Positions 29,202 through 43,900 of a stretch of DNA of 64,000 nt are shown one piece after another. Positions within the stretch are counted from its first letter, which is position 1. Every line of letters starts with the position of its first letter. The translations under genes and the position numbers were made by a program. Origin of the DNA: Gigantopelta aegis (taxonomy: Eukaryota; Mollusca; Gastropoda; Neomphalida; Peltospiridae); the NCBI RefSeq assembly GCF_016097555.1, contig NC_054713.1, positions 40,850,793 through 40,914,792 of the forward strand. The letters run 5' to 3'. The notes beneath the pieces are model-generated. The model saw only the letters and a list, made by a program, of their open reading frames with translations, was not told where the DNA came from and searched no databases.

Positions 29202-32200
29202 CTATGGATGAAAAACAAGACAATCGGTATGGAACAACGCTTCACAACATTAACAACTGGGTATATACCACCAAATCAAATCCCATGGACGACAATGGTA
29301 ATATAAGTGGCTAAAACTCCTACAACCGACATATACATAATGAATATAACTACTACCACCCCTCACCCTTAAAGTAAATTAGAAACAAAAATGGGGGTTA
29401 AGCTGCTCATTTCAGACATAACGAGTAGCGTTTATGACTGCACACAACTGGTCAAAGGCCGTGGTATGTGCTTTCCTGTCTGTGGAGAAAGTGTATATAA
29501 AAGATCCCTGCTGCATTAAGGAAAATGTAGCGGGTTTCCTCTCTAAGACTATATGTCAAAATTACCATGTTTGACATCCAATAGCCAATGATTAATAAAT
29601 CAATGTGCTCTAGTGGTGTCATTATACAAAACAAAATTTAACTTCTCTTAAAGGGATTATCCTGAGTTGTCGGCAGTTGTTAAGATTTTGTCGACTATCA
29701 GATAGTTTTTAACGATTGTAATTTACATATTAAATATATTTTTCATGTCAAAATAAGCCCACAGCTAAAGCTGATAGGAAATAGTAGGCGTGTGGCACAC
29801 AGACAAGCATATATCGCGGTTGAGAGACAAGGTCTGGGATGTGTAGGTGTAAAGAAGTTTACAGATAGGAGTTGTTAGATCGGGAAGAAATGACATAGAA
29901 TTCAAAGAAGAGAAAGGGAAAAAGGGCAGTGGGATTTAAAAAAAAAAATATAGTTAAGGTAGTTAAGGTGGTTAACATTTAGTTGTTAGTTATTAGTGAG
30001 TGAGATGATGGACTAGAGGCCTTACACCGGCAACTTATCGAGTCGATAAATCTCGCTCTGGGTGAAAGCCAATACTGGAATGGCTTGATCACTAAATTTG
30101 GTCTTGACACACCCTGCTTATAGAAGGTTTTAAACACTAAGGCATATTTTTCACTGTTAGTGCCGTTTAGGATCACTGAAATCAAACATTACTTATATTT
30201 TATTGTTTAGATTATCCATTTCCGTACAACCGAAGTGTTTCTGGTCATCCTGGTATTTCTAATACCATAAAATGCATTTTTTAAATATTTTTGAAACGCA
30301 TGTGCGTGTATGAGAAGTAATGGTTATGGAGTCGCGTTTTAGTCTATTTTTAAGGGTGTTTTGGTATCTTGTTTCACTCTGTTGTATCCAAATTTGTTAC
30401 AGGTTTGTAAATTAACCAAACTTAGTGTCCATTTTTATGGATTTAAACTAGGGTCTAGGTGAAAAATATGCCTTAGTGTTCCAAAATGAGGGTCTGTCCC
30501 TTTAAATGAATAAAATGAGTAATATCATATGCATGTCTTACGGCAATTATGATCCCATTTTCAAAATCATAACCCATGTTTATAAATGTGGACTCTTAAC
30601 TAATATTGCATGCTATTCCATATTGTGAACTAGTGCATACTTTTTCATTTCTTTGGTGTATTATTTGTTCATCGTTTTAGAAGAAGGTGACGGACTTAAC
30701 AGTTGTGTTAGCAGTATACATAACGGATGCCACCGGTGTGGCAGGATAGGCTCATCTTTCCCATACACCTGATATCATCCCTGTTATGACAGTGATTCAC
30801 GAGTGCATGTCATCACAGCTGTACTTATTCCAATGAGCTCTGTCCGGTTCTTGTTTTGATGTAGTAAACTTGTCTGGGAATGCAGTCCACTTTTTGACAG
30901 TGCAAGAGGAATGAAATCTCCAATAAAGGATCTACTCGGGAGTGGTTGTCCTCCTATAGACTAACAGAGATTAATGGAATCAACCATTATTTTGCCAAAT
31001 ACCAAGCACAGGACCACATATATTTCAGAGTTGATTTGTGTCAATGTAAATACAAACCTGTGAAGGATTCGAGACAGTACAACCTTTTCTTCGTTCATTG
31101 CGAAGTTCTGACCTATGCAGTTTCTGTTTCAAAAATAAGAGAAACAAAACATAAGGATCCGAGTTAAAAACAATTCTGCAAATTGCATTTAAAATATTGT
31201 ACACTTTTTAAAAAAAACCTATTATTCTCACATCATACTGACAATGTCAAGGTTGGGGAGTGATGAATCGTTGCCTACATATTGTATGGATTAGAGTTAA
31301 TACAACATTTTGTTTTATATAAAAATATACATTTTTAGTTTCCTTATAGAAAGAAAAAGAAGCGCATGGACTATTTTCGAAAATATAAATTTTCTTTACA
31401 TTATTGTGGCAGTGACAGATAAGTCATTCTAAAAGGACAAACATAAATGATTTTTTACTTATCTTTTTTTTAATATTCCTTTTTAGACACAAATGCTGTC
31501 AAAATACAAACAAACACTTCAAATATTTCATGAGTACTTGCAACCACTATTTTTTGTCAGAATATATCTTTATTAAGATTCGTTTAAAAAGTTGTCTATC
31601 TGACACCAGGGCTAGTACCTTTGACGTCACAACGACGCATGCCATTACCTATGACGGTACTATATCTTAGTATGTGTCGGCCCTGAAGCTAGAGCGTCCT
31701 CTTGCGTTATAACAGAATAACGAGTTAGAGCCTGGGCCTCGTTTTACAAAGCGATCTTAGCGCTTAGATCACCGTAACTACATAAGGCAGTTATCCATTA
31801 AATGTGATTTTAGCGCTAAGATCACCGTAACTACATAAGGCACTTAAAACGTAAAACGGGGCCCTGGTGATAGTGTTAACTTTCTTTACCTCGGACCTGC
31901 TGAGAAGGGGACAAAAGCGTAGTGGTCCTGGTTAACCATGTTCTCTGGCAGAAACCGGTCGGGTCGAAATTCCCACGGATCCTTCCAGACGGTTGGGTTG
32001 TGATGCAGGTGATAGATGCTTAGAGAGCAAGTGGTGCCCGCTGGTAACGTCTTGCCCGCCACCTCGATAGGCTGAGTTAACTCCCTTTGTATGAAGCAGA
32101 CAGGCGAGTGCATGCGCATTCCTTCTTTGATAACACGAGTCAGGTACTCTAACTTGGGCAGGTCGGTCCTTAGGATGAGGAAGAAAATGAAGAAGATGCA

Positions 32201-35200
32201 ACATGAATATTACCATGCTGTTGCTGCTGTTGCCGATGATGATAATAATGACGACGATGATGATAATGATGATGATGATGATGACGACTATGGTGATAAT
32301 GGTAATTATCACAAACAAGAGCAAAGGGAACAACAAGGTAAAGATGAAGATGAAGATGGGTGATGAAGAAGATGATGGTATTGTTGTTGTTGATGGTGAT
32401 GATGATGCTGGTGATGATAGAGGTGATGGTGGCGATGATGATATTGGCGATTGAGCAAACAATTTTGACGACGACAATTAACACTATTTTCAGCAATTAT
32501 CTACAATGCCCGTCTGTCCCATGCCCAGCTAAGTACTAGCCCTGCCAGAGACTGGGTGTGGGATGGACGTGCCTGAATCGTCATTGGATATAGGCACGTT
32601 AATCGAGTTTATACACACATACAATGCTCTTAGTTCTTGGAGAGAAACATTGGTCACAACTGTAGCTTGCAACTTCAAAATACAGGCTAAACAACTATGG
32701 GAGGGGGGACTTTCTTTTTTGACGTTCACCAACTATTTGTATGCACATGGTCTAAAGCAACCTACCACTCTATCTTGTCGACGTCCTTGTGTTCAAACAC
32801 CGCGTCCAGCTCCGCCTGAACCTGTTCCTGGATGTCCGGGTTGACGGCCAGGGAGTAGAGGATCCACGAGATGGCGCTAGCGGTGGTGTCGTGACCTGCA
32901 ACACAAACAACAGTCGTGGTGCACTGGCCTGGAACGAGAAATAGTCCAATTGGGCCCACCGACGGGAATCGATCCCAGACCGACTACGCATCAATCGAAC
33001 GCTTTACGACTGGACTAGCTACGTTCCGCCCCAATACAGATTAAAAGGGTGGTTTTGCGGGGTGTTTTAAATAAAATGTTTAAAGTCGCATACCCTAGTT
33101 TCAACTCGTGAAAATGGAAGCAAAGTTTGGTTAATTTACAAAACTGTAACACATTTCGATAACGTTACAACATAATGAAACAAGAGTCTGTGGCCCTAGT
33201 TGATAATCACTACAATGTACATTTCACTATTACAGCCATTTTTAATAATTGAAATCAGACATCGCTTAGATTTTCTTGCTTAAATTATTCGTATATCCGA
33301 AGTATTTCTGGTCATCCTGGTGTTTCTAATACCACGAAATGCATTTTTTTTAAAATGCACGTACCTGAGAGAAGTAATGGTTATGGAGACAAGCTCTAGT
33401 CTACTTTTTAGAGGTGTTTCCCCGTTTCAACGTCACAAACTCATGAGTTCAAACTGGGGTTTGCGACTTCACTATTTTTCGGTACTGTCTAGAATGTTCA
33501 CATACTATTGCTTCAACAAGAATTCAAAAGAGACCAAAGACTGACCTTCAAATACAAACGTATTCACTTCGTGTTTGATTTCCAAAGACTAACCTTCAAA
33601 TAGAAACGTATTCACTTCGTGCCTGATTTCCAAAGACTGACCTTCAAATAGAAACGTATCCGCTTCGTTTTCTGATTTCCAATGACTGACCTTCAAATAG
33701 AAACATATCCACTTCGTTTTCTGATTTCCAAAGACTAACCCTCAAATAGAAACGTATCCACTTCGTTTCTGATTTCCAAAGACTAACCTTCAAATAGAAA
33801 CGTATCCGCTTCGTTTTCTGATTTCCAATGACTGACCTTCAAATAGAAACATATCCACTTCGTTTTCTGATTTCCAAAGACTAACCCTCAAATAGAAACG
33901 TGTCCACTTCGTTTCTGATTTCCAAAGGTGTCAAGCCAACTCCATTTTCATCTTTCGCTGTCAGCAGGATGTCAAGGAAATCTAGATAGCGCTTTTCTGG
34001 TGGCCCTTCTTCTTCCTGTGGTTAAAATACGTTATCTTCTTCATTCGATAGGTCACTGAACATAATTCGTTATTTGTGAGAATTGAATTTCATCACACTA
34101 CAATAGATCTGTGAATCATGCAAATTCTAGGTAATTCGTATTTGATATCAGTTTGGGATTTTGTGTGTTTTTTTATGTTGATTTTTGGAAGGAAGGAAAT
34201 GTTTTATTTAACGACGCACTCAACACATTTTATTTACGGTTATATTGCATCGTACATATGGTTAAGGACCACACAGATATTGAGAGAGGAAACCCGCTGT
34301 CACCACTCCATGGACTACTCTTTTCGATTAGCAGCAAGGGATCTTTTACATGCACCATACCACAGACAGGATAGTACACACCACGGCCTTTGTTACACCA
34401 GTTGTGGAGCACTGTCTGGAACGAGAAATACCCCAATGGGCCCACCGTCGGGGATCGATCCTAGATCGATCGCACATTAGGCGAGCGCTGTACCACTGAG
34501 CTGCGTCCCGCCACTTGGTTTTTTTGGTTTTTGCTTGTTGATGTTTTTTTGAAGAGGATCGTTTTGGAAAATTATGAACTTTAGCCATTTGAATTGCACA
34601 TCCCGAGCTCATTAACATCTCCATAACCAGAGGGGGGCATGGACACCATGGCCCCTTCCCATAGGACAGTAATATTAAAGCCGCACACCCTAGTTCCATA
34701 AAGCGAAAATAAATTATAATTTGGTTAATCTACAAACCTGTAACACACTTAGATCACGTTGTTATCAAATGGAGTGAAAAAGCAGGTTTTATATCGATAA
34801 ATACCATGGGAATTCCCATGTCCCAATTGCTTGAAATAATTTTGAAAGTTAGTATTCTGATGTCACCGGTAGATGTCGCTCGAAGCACAACAATGCCTAC
34901 GTCACGACAAATTTCACAGAGTGCGCACAGACTTGTGGTGCGTTCTTTTCACCTCTCCTGGACATGTTCCAACTGTTCTGTCCTGGTTGTATCCCCTCTC
35001 CAGATATCGTAAGACTTAGCAAAATTATTGGTTTTAAGGGTTTGTAACGTTTTGTATTGAGACACTTACTTGTCTGAACTTTATTGTTACTGAAAATGTT
35101 CACGAACTGTGAAGAAAAATCTCACAAATGAACAACAAGCAAACGACAACAAATCAGATGTTGATTGCGCGAACCGTGCACGAGAAAACAAACCGAACCA

Positions 35201-37913
35201 AAAATGATAACGGTCACGTGGTATACCAACGTCTGTGACGTTTATACAGGAAGATTCGCTCTAAAAATAGATTGGACCTCGCTTGCTTAACGGTTTTTTC
35301 TCGAGTGCACGCCTGTTGTTAAGAAATACAAAAAATGCATTTCGTGGTTTTACAAAGATCAGGATTACCAGGATTACCAAAAAGCACTTCAGGTGAATGG
35401 AAATGTGTATTCTAAATAATAAAATGTAAGTAAAGTGCAATTTTATTTGTGAAAAAATGGGTTTAATAGCGAAAAACAACGCCGTAATGGTTAACAACTA
35501 GCCGTAACTAGGGCGTGTCCCTTTAAGGTATCCTAAATTATAACAAAAGAAAAACTAATGCTCAATGTTCCAATCTTAAACACGGCTTGTTCTTTCATTT
35601 TAATATGTTTATTCAAAACAACGAAAAGGAAGAAGAGCAATTTAAATGCATAGTTTTCAATTATTTCTATAAACTAAAAATAATATTTACTGGAAATGAG
35701 CGCTCGCTTGATGCGCGGTCGATCTACGATCGATTCCTGTCGGTGAGCCCATTGGGCTATTTCTTGTACTAGTAAGTGCACCACGACTGGTATATCAAAG
35801 GCCGTGGTATGTGCTATCCTGTCTGTGGGATAGTGCATATAAAAGATCCCTTCCTACTAGTGGAAACTGTAGCTGGTTTCCTCTCTAAGACTATGTCAAA
35901 ATTACCAAATGTTTGACATCCAATACCCGATGATTAATAAATCAATGTGCTCTAGTGGTGTCGTTAAACAAAACAAACCTTTTTTACTGGGAATGAAATC
36001 ATATGTATTGTGTTTCCCAGGTACAATACTACAATTAGGAAAAACAGGTTTTGTTTAGCTTTACATTTTGTTTTGGTATGTATATAATGTTGTGACTGGG
36101 TGTATTTATCTTTTAAAAAATTACCATATCTTAAAAATACGACCGTGCTATGTGCATTACTTCAAACTAAACGATATCCTACCAGAGTTTTCTTTCTTTT
36201 TTCTATTATCTCCTCTGATATGGAGTGCACAAATTTACACTGTTCCATAAACCGACGTCCATTCGCCGTCCGTCTGTAGATCCAGTCTAGGCAAAGGAGT
36301 GGATTCCTGAAGCAGAACAATGTAATAACCACAGTCAAATGATTAGATCCAGTCAAATAGTTCTTTACACAGAACAATACGGCCCTATTGCGTAATTCGT
36401 TAAAGTCACAATCGCAAGTATCATGAATGTTATTGTGCCATATTTTAAAGTCTGGAACTGACTATCAGTTGTTTGATAAAAGTTCTTATTATCAACTCCA
36501 TCGACCTGACTATCAGTTGTTTTATAAAAGTTCTTATTATCAACTCCATCGACCTGACTATCAGTTGTTTTATAAAAGTTCTTATTATCAACTCCATCGA
36601 CCTGACTATCAGTTGTTTTATAAAAGTTCTTATTATCAACTCCATCGAACTGACTATCAGTTGTTTTATAAATGTTCTTATTATCAACTCCATCGAACTG
36701 ACTATCAGTTGTTTTATAAAAGTTCTTATTATCAACTCCATCGAACTGACTATCAATTGTTTCATAAATGTTCTTATTATCAACTCTTGTAAAAATTTCG
36801 ACCTTGAAATATTTCAAAATGTCGACTCTCATAAACTTACCTTCCTCGATTAAACCACAGATGGGAGAGTTCATTGACAGCTTTCACGTACGGGTGACCG
36901 TCTCTGTAAATATATAAAATACAAATCTACAATATTTTTCTTAAATGAACCATGACGGGGAAAAATTAATAAAACGCGTATCAATTAGTAGGATTGTATT
37001 ATTGATATGCATCAATAACAAATATAACAATTCGGTGAACATTACTTGGTACTTGGTACTTGGTGCATAAAGCAGTAATATATTGTAGTACTACTGTGAG
37101 TTCTCAATGTATTGTTCATCTGTAGTATGCGTTACACTAGGTTAATGCACCAGCTGTGCATGGAGGGGGGAGGCGGGACGTTGCCCAGTGGTAAAGCGCT
37201 CGCCTAATGCGTGGTAGGTCTGAGATCAATCCTCGTCGGTAGGCCCACTGGGCTATTTCTCGTGCCAGCAGTGCACCACCATTTGTAAATTAAATACCGT
37301 GATATGTGCTATCCTGTCTGTGTGGTGGTGCATATATTGAGAATAATAATGGCGAAAGCGAGTTTGATACGTTTATAAATAACGAGTTGTAAAATAAATG
37401 GTATTTTAATTTAATCTAACGGACACGAATGTATTATTCTATTTCTTACATATGCGCAAAAAACAGGTTTCAAGCAAATTCTAACATCTTTTTCGATTAA
37501 AAGTTATTAACAGCCCTTGCATTTGTAGCTAACTTATGCGTCACAGGCAAATGAGTTTCAGGTTAACTATACGTCACAGTGTAATCGATTTCGATCGTGC
37601 TGGGTTTTTTTTCATTGGATGTATGGCATTGGTGACCTGATCATTACCTAGGAGCAGCCAGTCGTATGTCTTGAAATTATTAACACACGTACATGTGTAA
37701 ACAAGTTTGTGTTATCAAAAATAACGAATGATGTTCTCACCAACGGGTGTGTAAGAATTTTAATTTAAACAAGCATTATGAGAGTACAGCTAAAGCAATA
37801 CATGTCCCCTACCGGCTCCAAAACATGTTCGTATCTCCTAAGTTCAAAGGCCATAAATGGGTAATCGCCATGAAAGTTAAACTTGGTCTGTATCATAACA
37901 GTACATGATAAAG

Positions 37914-37961
<48 letters not shown>

Positions 37962-40900
37962 TCTCAGTATCTTCAGGCATTACAAACTAAAAAACGTCCG
38001 GAAAACACATTTTCATATCTCCTAAGTTCAGGGGCCATAACTATGTGCAAAATGGGTAAATCGTCATGAAAGTCAAACTTGATCTGTAACAGTAGATGAT
38101 AAAGCTATACACAATATTTCATCTCAATATCCTGAGGCATTGTGAAAAAAATCTATATGTCGGACAGACAGACGGATGCACTGACGGACAGACAGGACGG
38201 AGATGAAACATATACTCCCCTCCGGCTGGACCGGTAAAGGACTAAAAAAATAAATTTATATGTTAATTTTTGTTATTTTATTTTTACTTTACCCTTTAAG
38301 TTGTATATTATCGTTGTACGACATGGCACATTGCAGGATGATGTCAAACGTGCATAGACTGATCAAGCCGAACAGTTCGAAACTCTCTCCATTAATCGCG
38401 TGCTGCTCGACTTTATTCTGTAAAACAAAGCATTGTCATTGCAATTCATTCTGGGTGGGACCTGCCATTGATATGTGATCCTATAGCCCGAGTACTCTGA
38501 CTGTAAGGGAGCTGGACGGACATTTGGTTACGACGCTCTCATTACAGTCAGATAGCAAGCTATGTAATTTTTGCGCAATCGCTGCTCACTAAAGAGTAGT
38601 CAAAGATTCCCGCTGTAAAGAGAGCGTATAACCTTCCAAATGTCCGTCTAACTCTCTTACCGAGTACTTGGGCTAGCAAACTTAGTACCCATTACGATAA
38701 CTTAACCACTACGCCACAGAAGCCTCTTCGTATCTCGTGAGAGGGTGGAGAAAACTGTACCGAAGTCTGTTCGTACCTTTCAGGGGTGGAGAAAACTGTT
38801 CCGTCCCGACATTTATTTGTTTATTTGTACCTTTCAGTGGTGGAGGCAACTGCAACCCCCCCCCCCCCCCCCCCCCCCCAACCCCCTTGTCCTCCGAACT
38901 TGTATAGTCCTGAACAAATTATTTCGTTTTCTCAAATCTAATGAAGAAGTACTAATAATGACTACATGGGTCGAAAGAAGGAAGGAAGGAAATGTTTTAT
39001 TTAACGATGCACTCAACACATTTTATTTACAGTTATACGAGTTATATGGCGTCAGACATATGGTTAAAGGAATGCTCGCGCAAGGCTTTTGGACTGGTAT
39101 GCATATTCAACGATGTATAATGCACATTATTGTTTAATATCAACAAGTATAATAGTATAGTTAATTAATAAAACGGTTAAATGTGACTGCTATTATATAT
39201 TACGGGCGCAGCCAGTTTGTACCATCCCAGTGAATACGCCCTCTGGCGAGCAGGTGGTTACGTAATACTTAACGTGTCACGTCAGGAATTAGTTTAAGAA
39301 CTGAAGAAACAAAACATACCTGATTTTTGCGGATGTATCGCAATGTTCTGTAATAATATCCATCCCAGTAAGCCAGCAATAAGTATATATAATTTTTCAA
39401 TACAAAATAAACCACCATTCAATTGTCAAAGTGTCGAAATAACTGTATTATGTTTTGTCCATACAGTAAACCACGTACTGAAATGATAATCGGAGTGTTT
39501 TCTTAGTTAATTGATCTTTTCTTTCCGTGACCTGGACTTGTGGTTCCTGATTGGCAGGTGTATATTTTGGACGGTCACCAGTCAAGGTGTCTAGACACAA
39601 AAATATTTGTAAACAAAACGTGCCTGTTTATGAAGATCACAGGGTATTGTGGGATCACCTCTAAAATCGTAATGGACATTATCAGCCGTCCTGCTTTATT
39701 ACTGTAAATAATTCTGTAAAACCCTTGATTAAGTAGACTTTCCCATCAAATCTGACAAATTACGTAGTCCCAAAGAAAAGAAAATTATCACTTACGTGAG
39801 TGCTCCAACGTACCCTACCAATAGGCCTAATAATATGCATTTTTCTTTGGATTTTTTAAGAGAGAAAATACTATAACCCCATTTCGTTCTATTAATCCAA
39901 ATTCAAAAATATGTAGTCATTCATGTTGTTTTACAAGTCAGGTTGATAAAAGCGAAGCGCCTAGTCGTAAATGACTGCCTTTGTTTATACTGTGCATACA
40001 GGAGTTGGTCGGAGCTGGAAGGACCACACAGATATTGAGAGAGGAAACCCCCTGTCGCCACTTCATGGGCTACTCTTTTCGATTAGCAGCAATGGGTCTT
40101 TTATATGCACCATCCCACAGACATGACAGTACATACCATGATCTTTGTTATACAAGTTGTGGGTCCACCAACGGGGATCGATCCTAGACCGACCGCGCAT
40201 CAAGCGGACGCTTTACAACTGGGCTACGTCCCGCCCCACATGGGTCGAAAAATTGGCGTCCCGACCATTTTTTGCCTGTCAACATCCCCACGGACCAGGA
40301 GTTCTTTTTGCCTGCCGTCCCGTCGGATCAGCAAATATTTTGCTTTTATACTTCATGATCATGACTGGTCCGGCAGGTTTTGATCTGGTCCGGTGGAATT
40401 TGTAGCTTATAGGACCGAATGTGCGGCAGGAATTTCTGCCAATTTCAGACACCTGGACTACATCAACATTTCTCATTAACTAGCGGTCGGTGTGGGATCG
40501 ATCCCCGTCGGTGGACTCATTGAGCTATTTCTCGCTCCAGCCAGTGCACCATGACTGGTATATCAAATGCCGTGGTATGTTATCCCGTCTGTGGGATAGT
40601 GCATATAAACGATCCCTAGCTGCTAATGAAAATCTGTAGCGGGTTTCCTCTCTAAGACTATATGTCAAAATTACCAAATGTTTGACATAAAATAGCCGGA
40701 TATTAATAAATTTGGTGTAGTTAAAAAAACTTTCACTTTCTATAACAATTAAGTAACACTATTCTTAACAGACGACCCAGATAGCGGAGCGTGCTTGGAC
40801 CTTAATTGGATTTAAAAGTTTGTTTTGTTTAACGACAGCACTAGAGCACATTGATTTATTAATCATCGGCTATTGACATATCGTCTTAAAGAGGAAACCC

Positions 40901-43900
40901 GTTATATTTTTCCATTAGTAGAACGGTATCTTTTATATGCACCATCCTATAGACAGGATAGTACATACCACGCCCTTTGATATACCAATCGTGGTGCACT
41001 GGCTGGAAGGGTAAATATTAATAGGATATATCAAAATAAAATAAAATATATACGAACGACTACTATGTTGGCAGCCTTGTTGTAGACTTCAATATATGGC
41101 TTTAAGATGTCGAAGTGAAACGCTGGGGTCAGCAGACGTCGTGACCGAGCCCACCTCTCACCCCCTGCTAATAATAGACCTTCCCCAAGCCACGGTAGCG
41201 CCAGTTGGTAACTACCTAACAGTCCTCTGGGTTTGGGTTCTGCAAGAAAAGCAATGTCATACAGATTATTCATAACTGGTCCTTGTAACTTGTAGTATTC
41301 ACATTTACATGTATGGGTCATAATTTGGTTGACATATTTGCCTGTTGTGTTTTTAACAACATACGTTAACACTGTCGCCATAATGATATGTAGAATATAT
41401 ATATTTGAAGAATTTAACAGGTTTTCTCTGAAGACTTCGTGCCACAACGGCCCGTAGAAACCGGGTTTGTGCTTGTATGATGTATCCCACACTTGATGAT
41501 GAAAATGTACGGGGTGTTTTTCTTACTCTATGTAAATAAATATCTGGCTTGTGCCCACTCCACCACTAGAGACTGTGCCCGGTACATTAGAGAGTGTGCG
41601 CTGTCCCCACAAACTCCAGCTATCATTCCTACGTGCCTGCACAATTACCAAATATTTAACATCCAATAGCTGATGATTAATTAATCTGCTCTAGGGGTAA
41701 ACAAAACAAAGTGTTAACTGTCTTTAAAACATACTGACCTGCATCGTTGCAAGCCAAGGTACCAATCCGTATGGTACACATACTGCATTTCATATTATCT
41801 AGTATTCTGTAGCAGTCTATACGGAATGACACCTTGGCGTGCACAGATGACCAACTAGCCCGAGTACTCTGACTGTAAGAGAGCAAGACGGATATTTGGA
41901 CAGTTATGACGTTCTCATTACCGTCAGAGAATAGTGTATATAAAAATTGCGCAATCTATGCCTACCAAAGATTCCAACTCTAATTATACAACAATAATCT
42001 TATGTTTGACGTTAAATACCTTTACATTGATAATTTTTGAATTATCTGATAACACACTTTTCACATATTAACCACTAATACACACAATACATACTCGACA
42101 GCACCCCCTTTCAGGTCAAGTCAGGTCAGAGTGTTTAACGTGCACATTCAGAACAAGCTGTTGTAGCGCACGCCTGTCCTGGGAACAGGTACCGGCCTCG
42201 GCCGGCTCCTCCGTCCAGGACAGGGAAGGGGAGGGGTGGGTTGGAGGGTCCGTCTTGCTCTCTTACGGTCAAAGTACTGTCCAAATGTCCGTCTTGTTCT
42301 CTTACGATCAGACTACTGTCCTAATGTCTGTCTTGCTCTCTCACGGTCAGAGTACTGTCCAAATGTCCTGTTCTCTTACGGTCAGGGTACTGTCCAAATG
42401 TCCGTCTTGTTCTCTTACGGTCAGAGTACTGTTCAAATGTCCTTCTCGTTCTCTTACGGACGGAGTACTGTCCAAATGTCCGTCTTGTTCTCTTACGGTC
42501 GGAGTACTGTCCAAATGTCCGTCTTGCTCTCTCACGGTCAAAGTACTGTTCAAATGTCCTTCTCGTTCTCTTACGGACGGAGTACTGTCCAAATGTCCGT
42601 CTTGTTCTCTTACGGTCGGAGTACTGTCCAAATGTCCGTCTTGCTCTCTTACGGACGGAGTACTGTCCAAATGTCCGTCTTGCTCTCTCACGGTCAAAGT
42701 ACTGTTCAAATGTCCTTCTCGTTCTCTTACGGACGGAGTACTGTCCAAATGTCCGTCTTGTTCTCTTACGGTCGGAGTACTGTTCAAATGTCCGTCTTGT
42801 TCTCTTACGGTCGGAGTACTGTCCAAATGTCCGCCTTGTTCTCTTACGGTCGAAGTACTGTCCAAATGTCCGTCTTGCTCTCTCACGGTCAAAGTACTGT
42901 TCAAATGTCCTTCTAGTTCTCTTACGGACGGAGTACTGTCCAAATGTCCGTCTTGTTCTCTTACGGTCGGAGTACTGTCCAAATGTCCGTCTTGCTCTCT
43001 TACGGACGGAGTACTGTCCAAATGTCCGTCTTGCTCTCTCACGGTCAAAGTACTGTTCAAATGTCCTTCTCGTTCTCTTACGGACGGAGTACTGTCCAAA
43101 TGTCCGTCTTGTTCTCTTACGGACGGAGTACTGTCCAAATGTCCGTCTTGCTCTCTTACGGTCGGAGTACTGTCCAAATGTCCGTCTTGCTCTCTCACGG
43201 TCAAAGTACTGTTCAAATATCCTTCTCGTTCTCTTACGGACGGAGTACTGTCCAAATGTCCGTCTTGTTCTCTTACGGTCAGAGTACTGTTCAAATGTCC
43301 TTCTCGTTCTCTTACGGACGGAGTACTGTCCAAATGTCCGTCTTGCTCTCTTACGGTCGGAGTACTGTCCAAATGTCCGTCTTGCTCTCTCACGGTCAGA
43401 GTACTGTTCAAATGTCCGTCTTGCTCTCTCACGGACAGAGTACTGTCCAAATGTCCTGTTCTCTTACGGTCAGAGTACTGTTCAAATGTCCGTCTTGCTC
43501 TCTCACGGTCAGAGTACTGTTCAAATGTCCGTCTTGCTCTCTCACGGTCAGAGTACTGTTCAAATGTCCGCCTTGCTCTCTCACGGTCAGAGTACTGTTC
43601 AAATGTCCGTCTTGCTCTCTCACGGTCAGAGTACTGTTCAAATGTCCGCCTTGCTCTCTCACGGTCAGAGTACTGTTCAAATGTCCGTCTTGCTCTCTCA
43701 CGGTCAGAGTACTGTTCAAATGTCCGCCTTGCTCTCTCACGGTCAGAGTACTGTTCAAATGTCCGTCTTGCTCTCTCACGGTCAGAGTACTGTCCAAATG
43801 TCCGTCTTGCTCTCTCACGGTCAGAGTACTGTCCAAATGTCCGTCTTGTTCTCTTACGGTCAGAGTACTGTTCAAATGTCCTTCTCGTTCTCTTACGGAC

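Noticed and set aside
30946-31167. Plus-strand 73-residue frame over the P450 exon 10
   Set aside because: Shadow of the minus-strand heme-loop exon.
36365-36874. 169-residue minus-strand frame with NFYKTTDSQ repeats joined to exon 5
   Set aside because: It reads exon 5 in the wrong frame and continues through a 48 bp intronic tandem repeat. The splice-consistent CYP4 frame stops at the donor.
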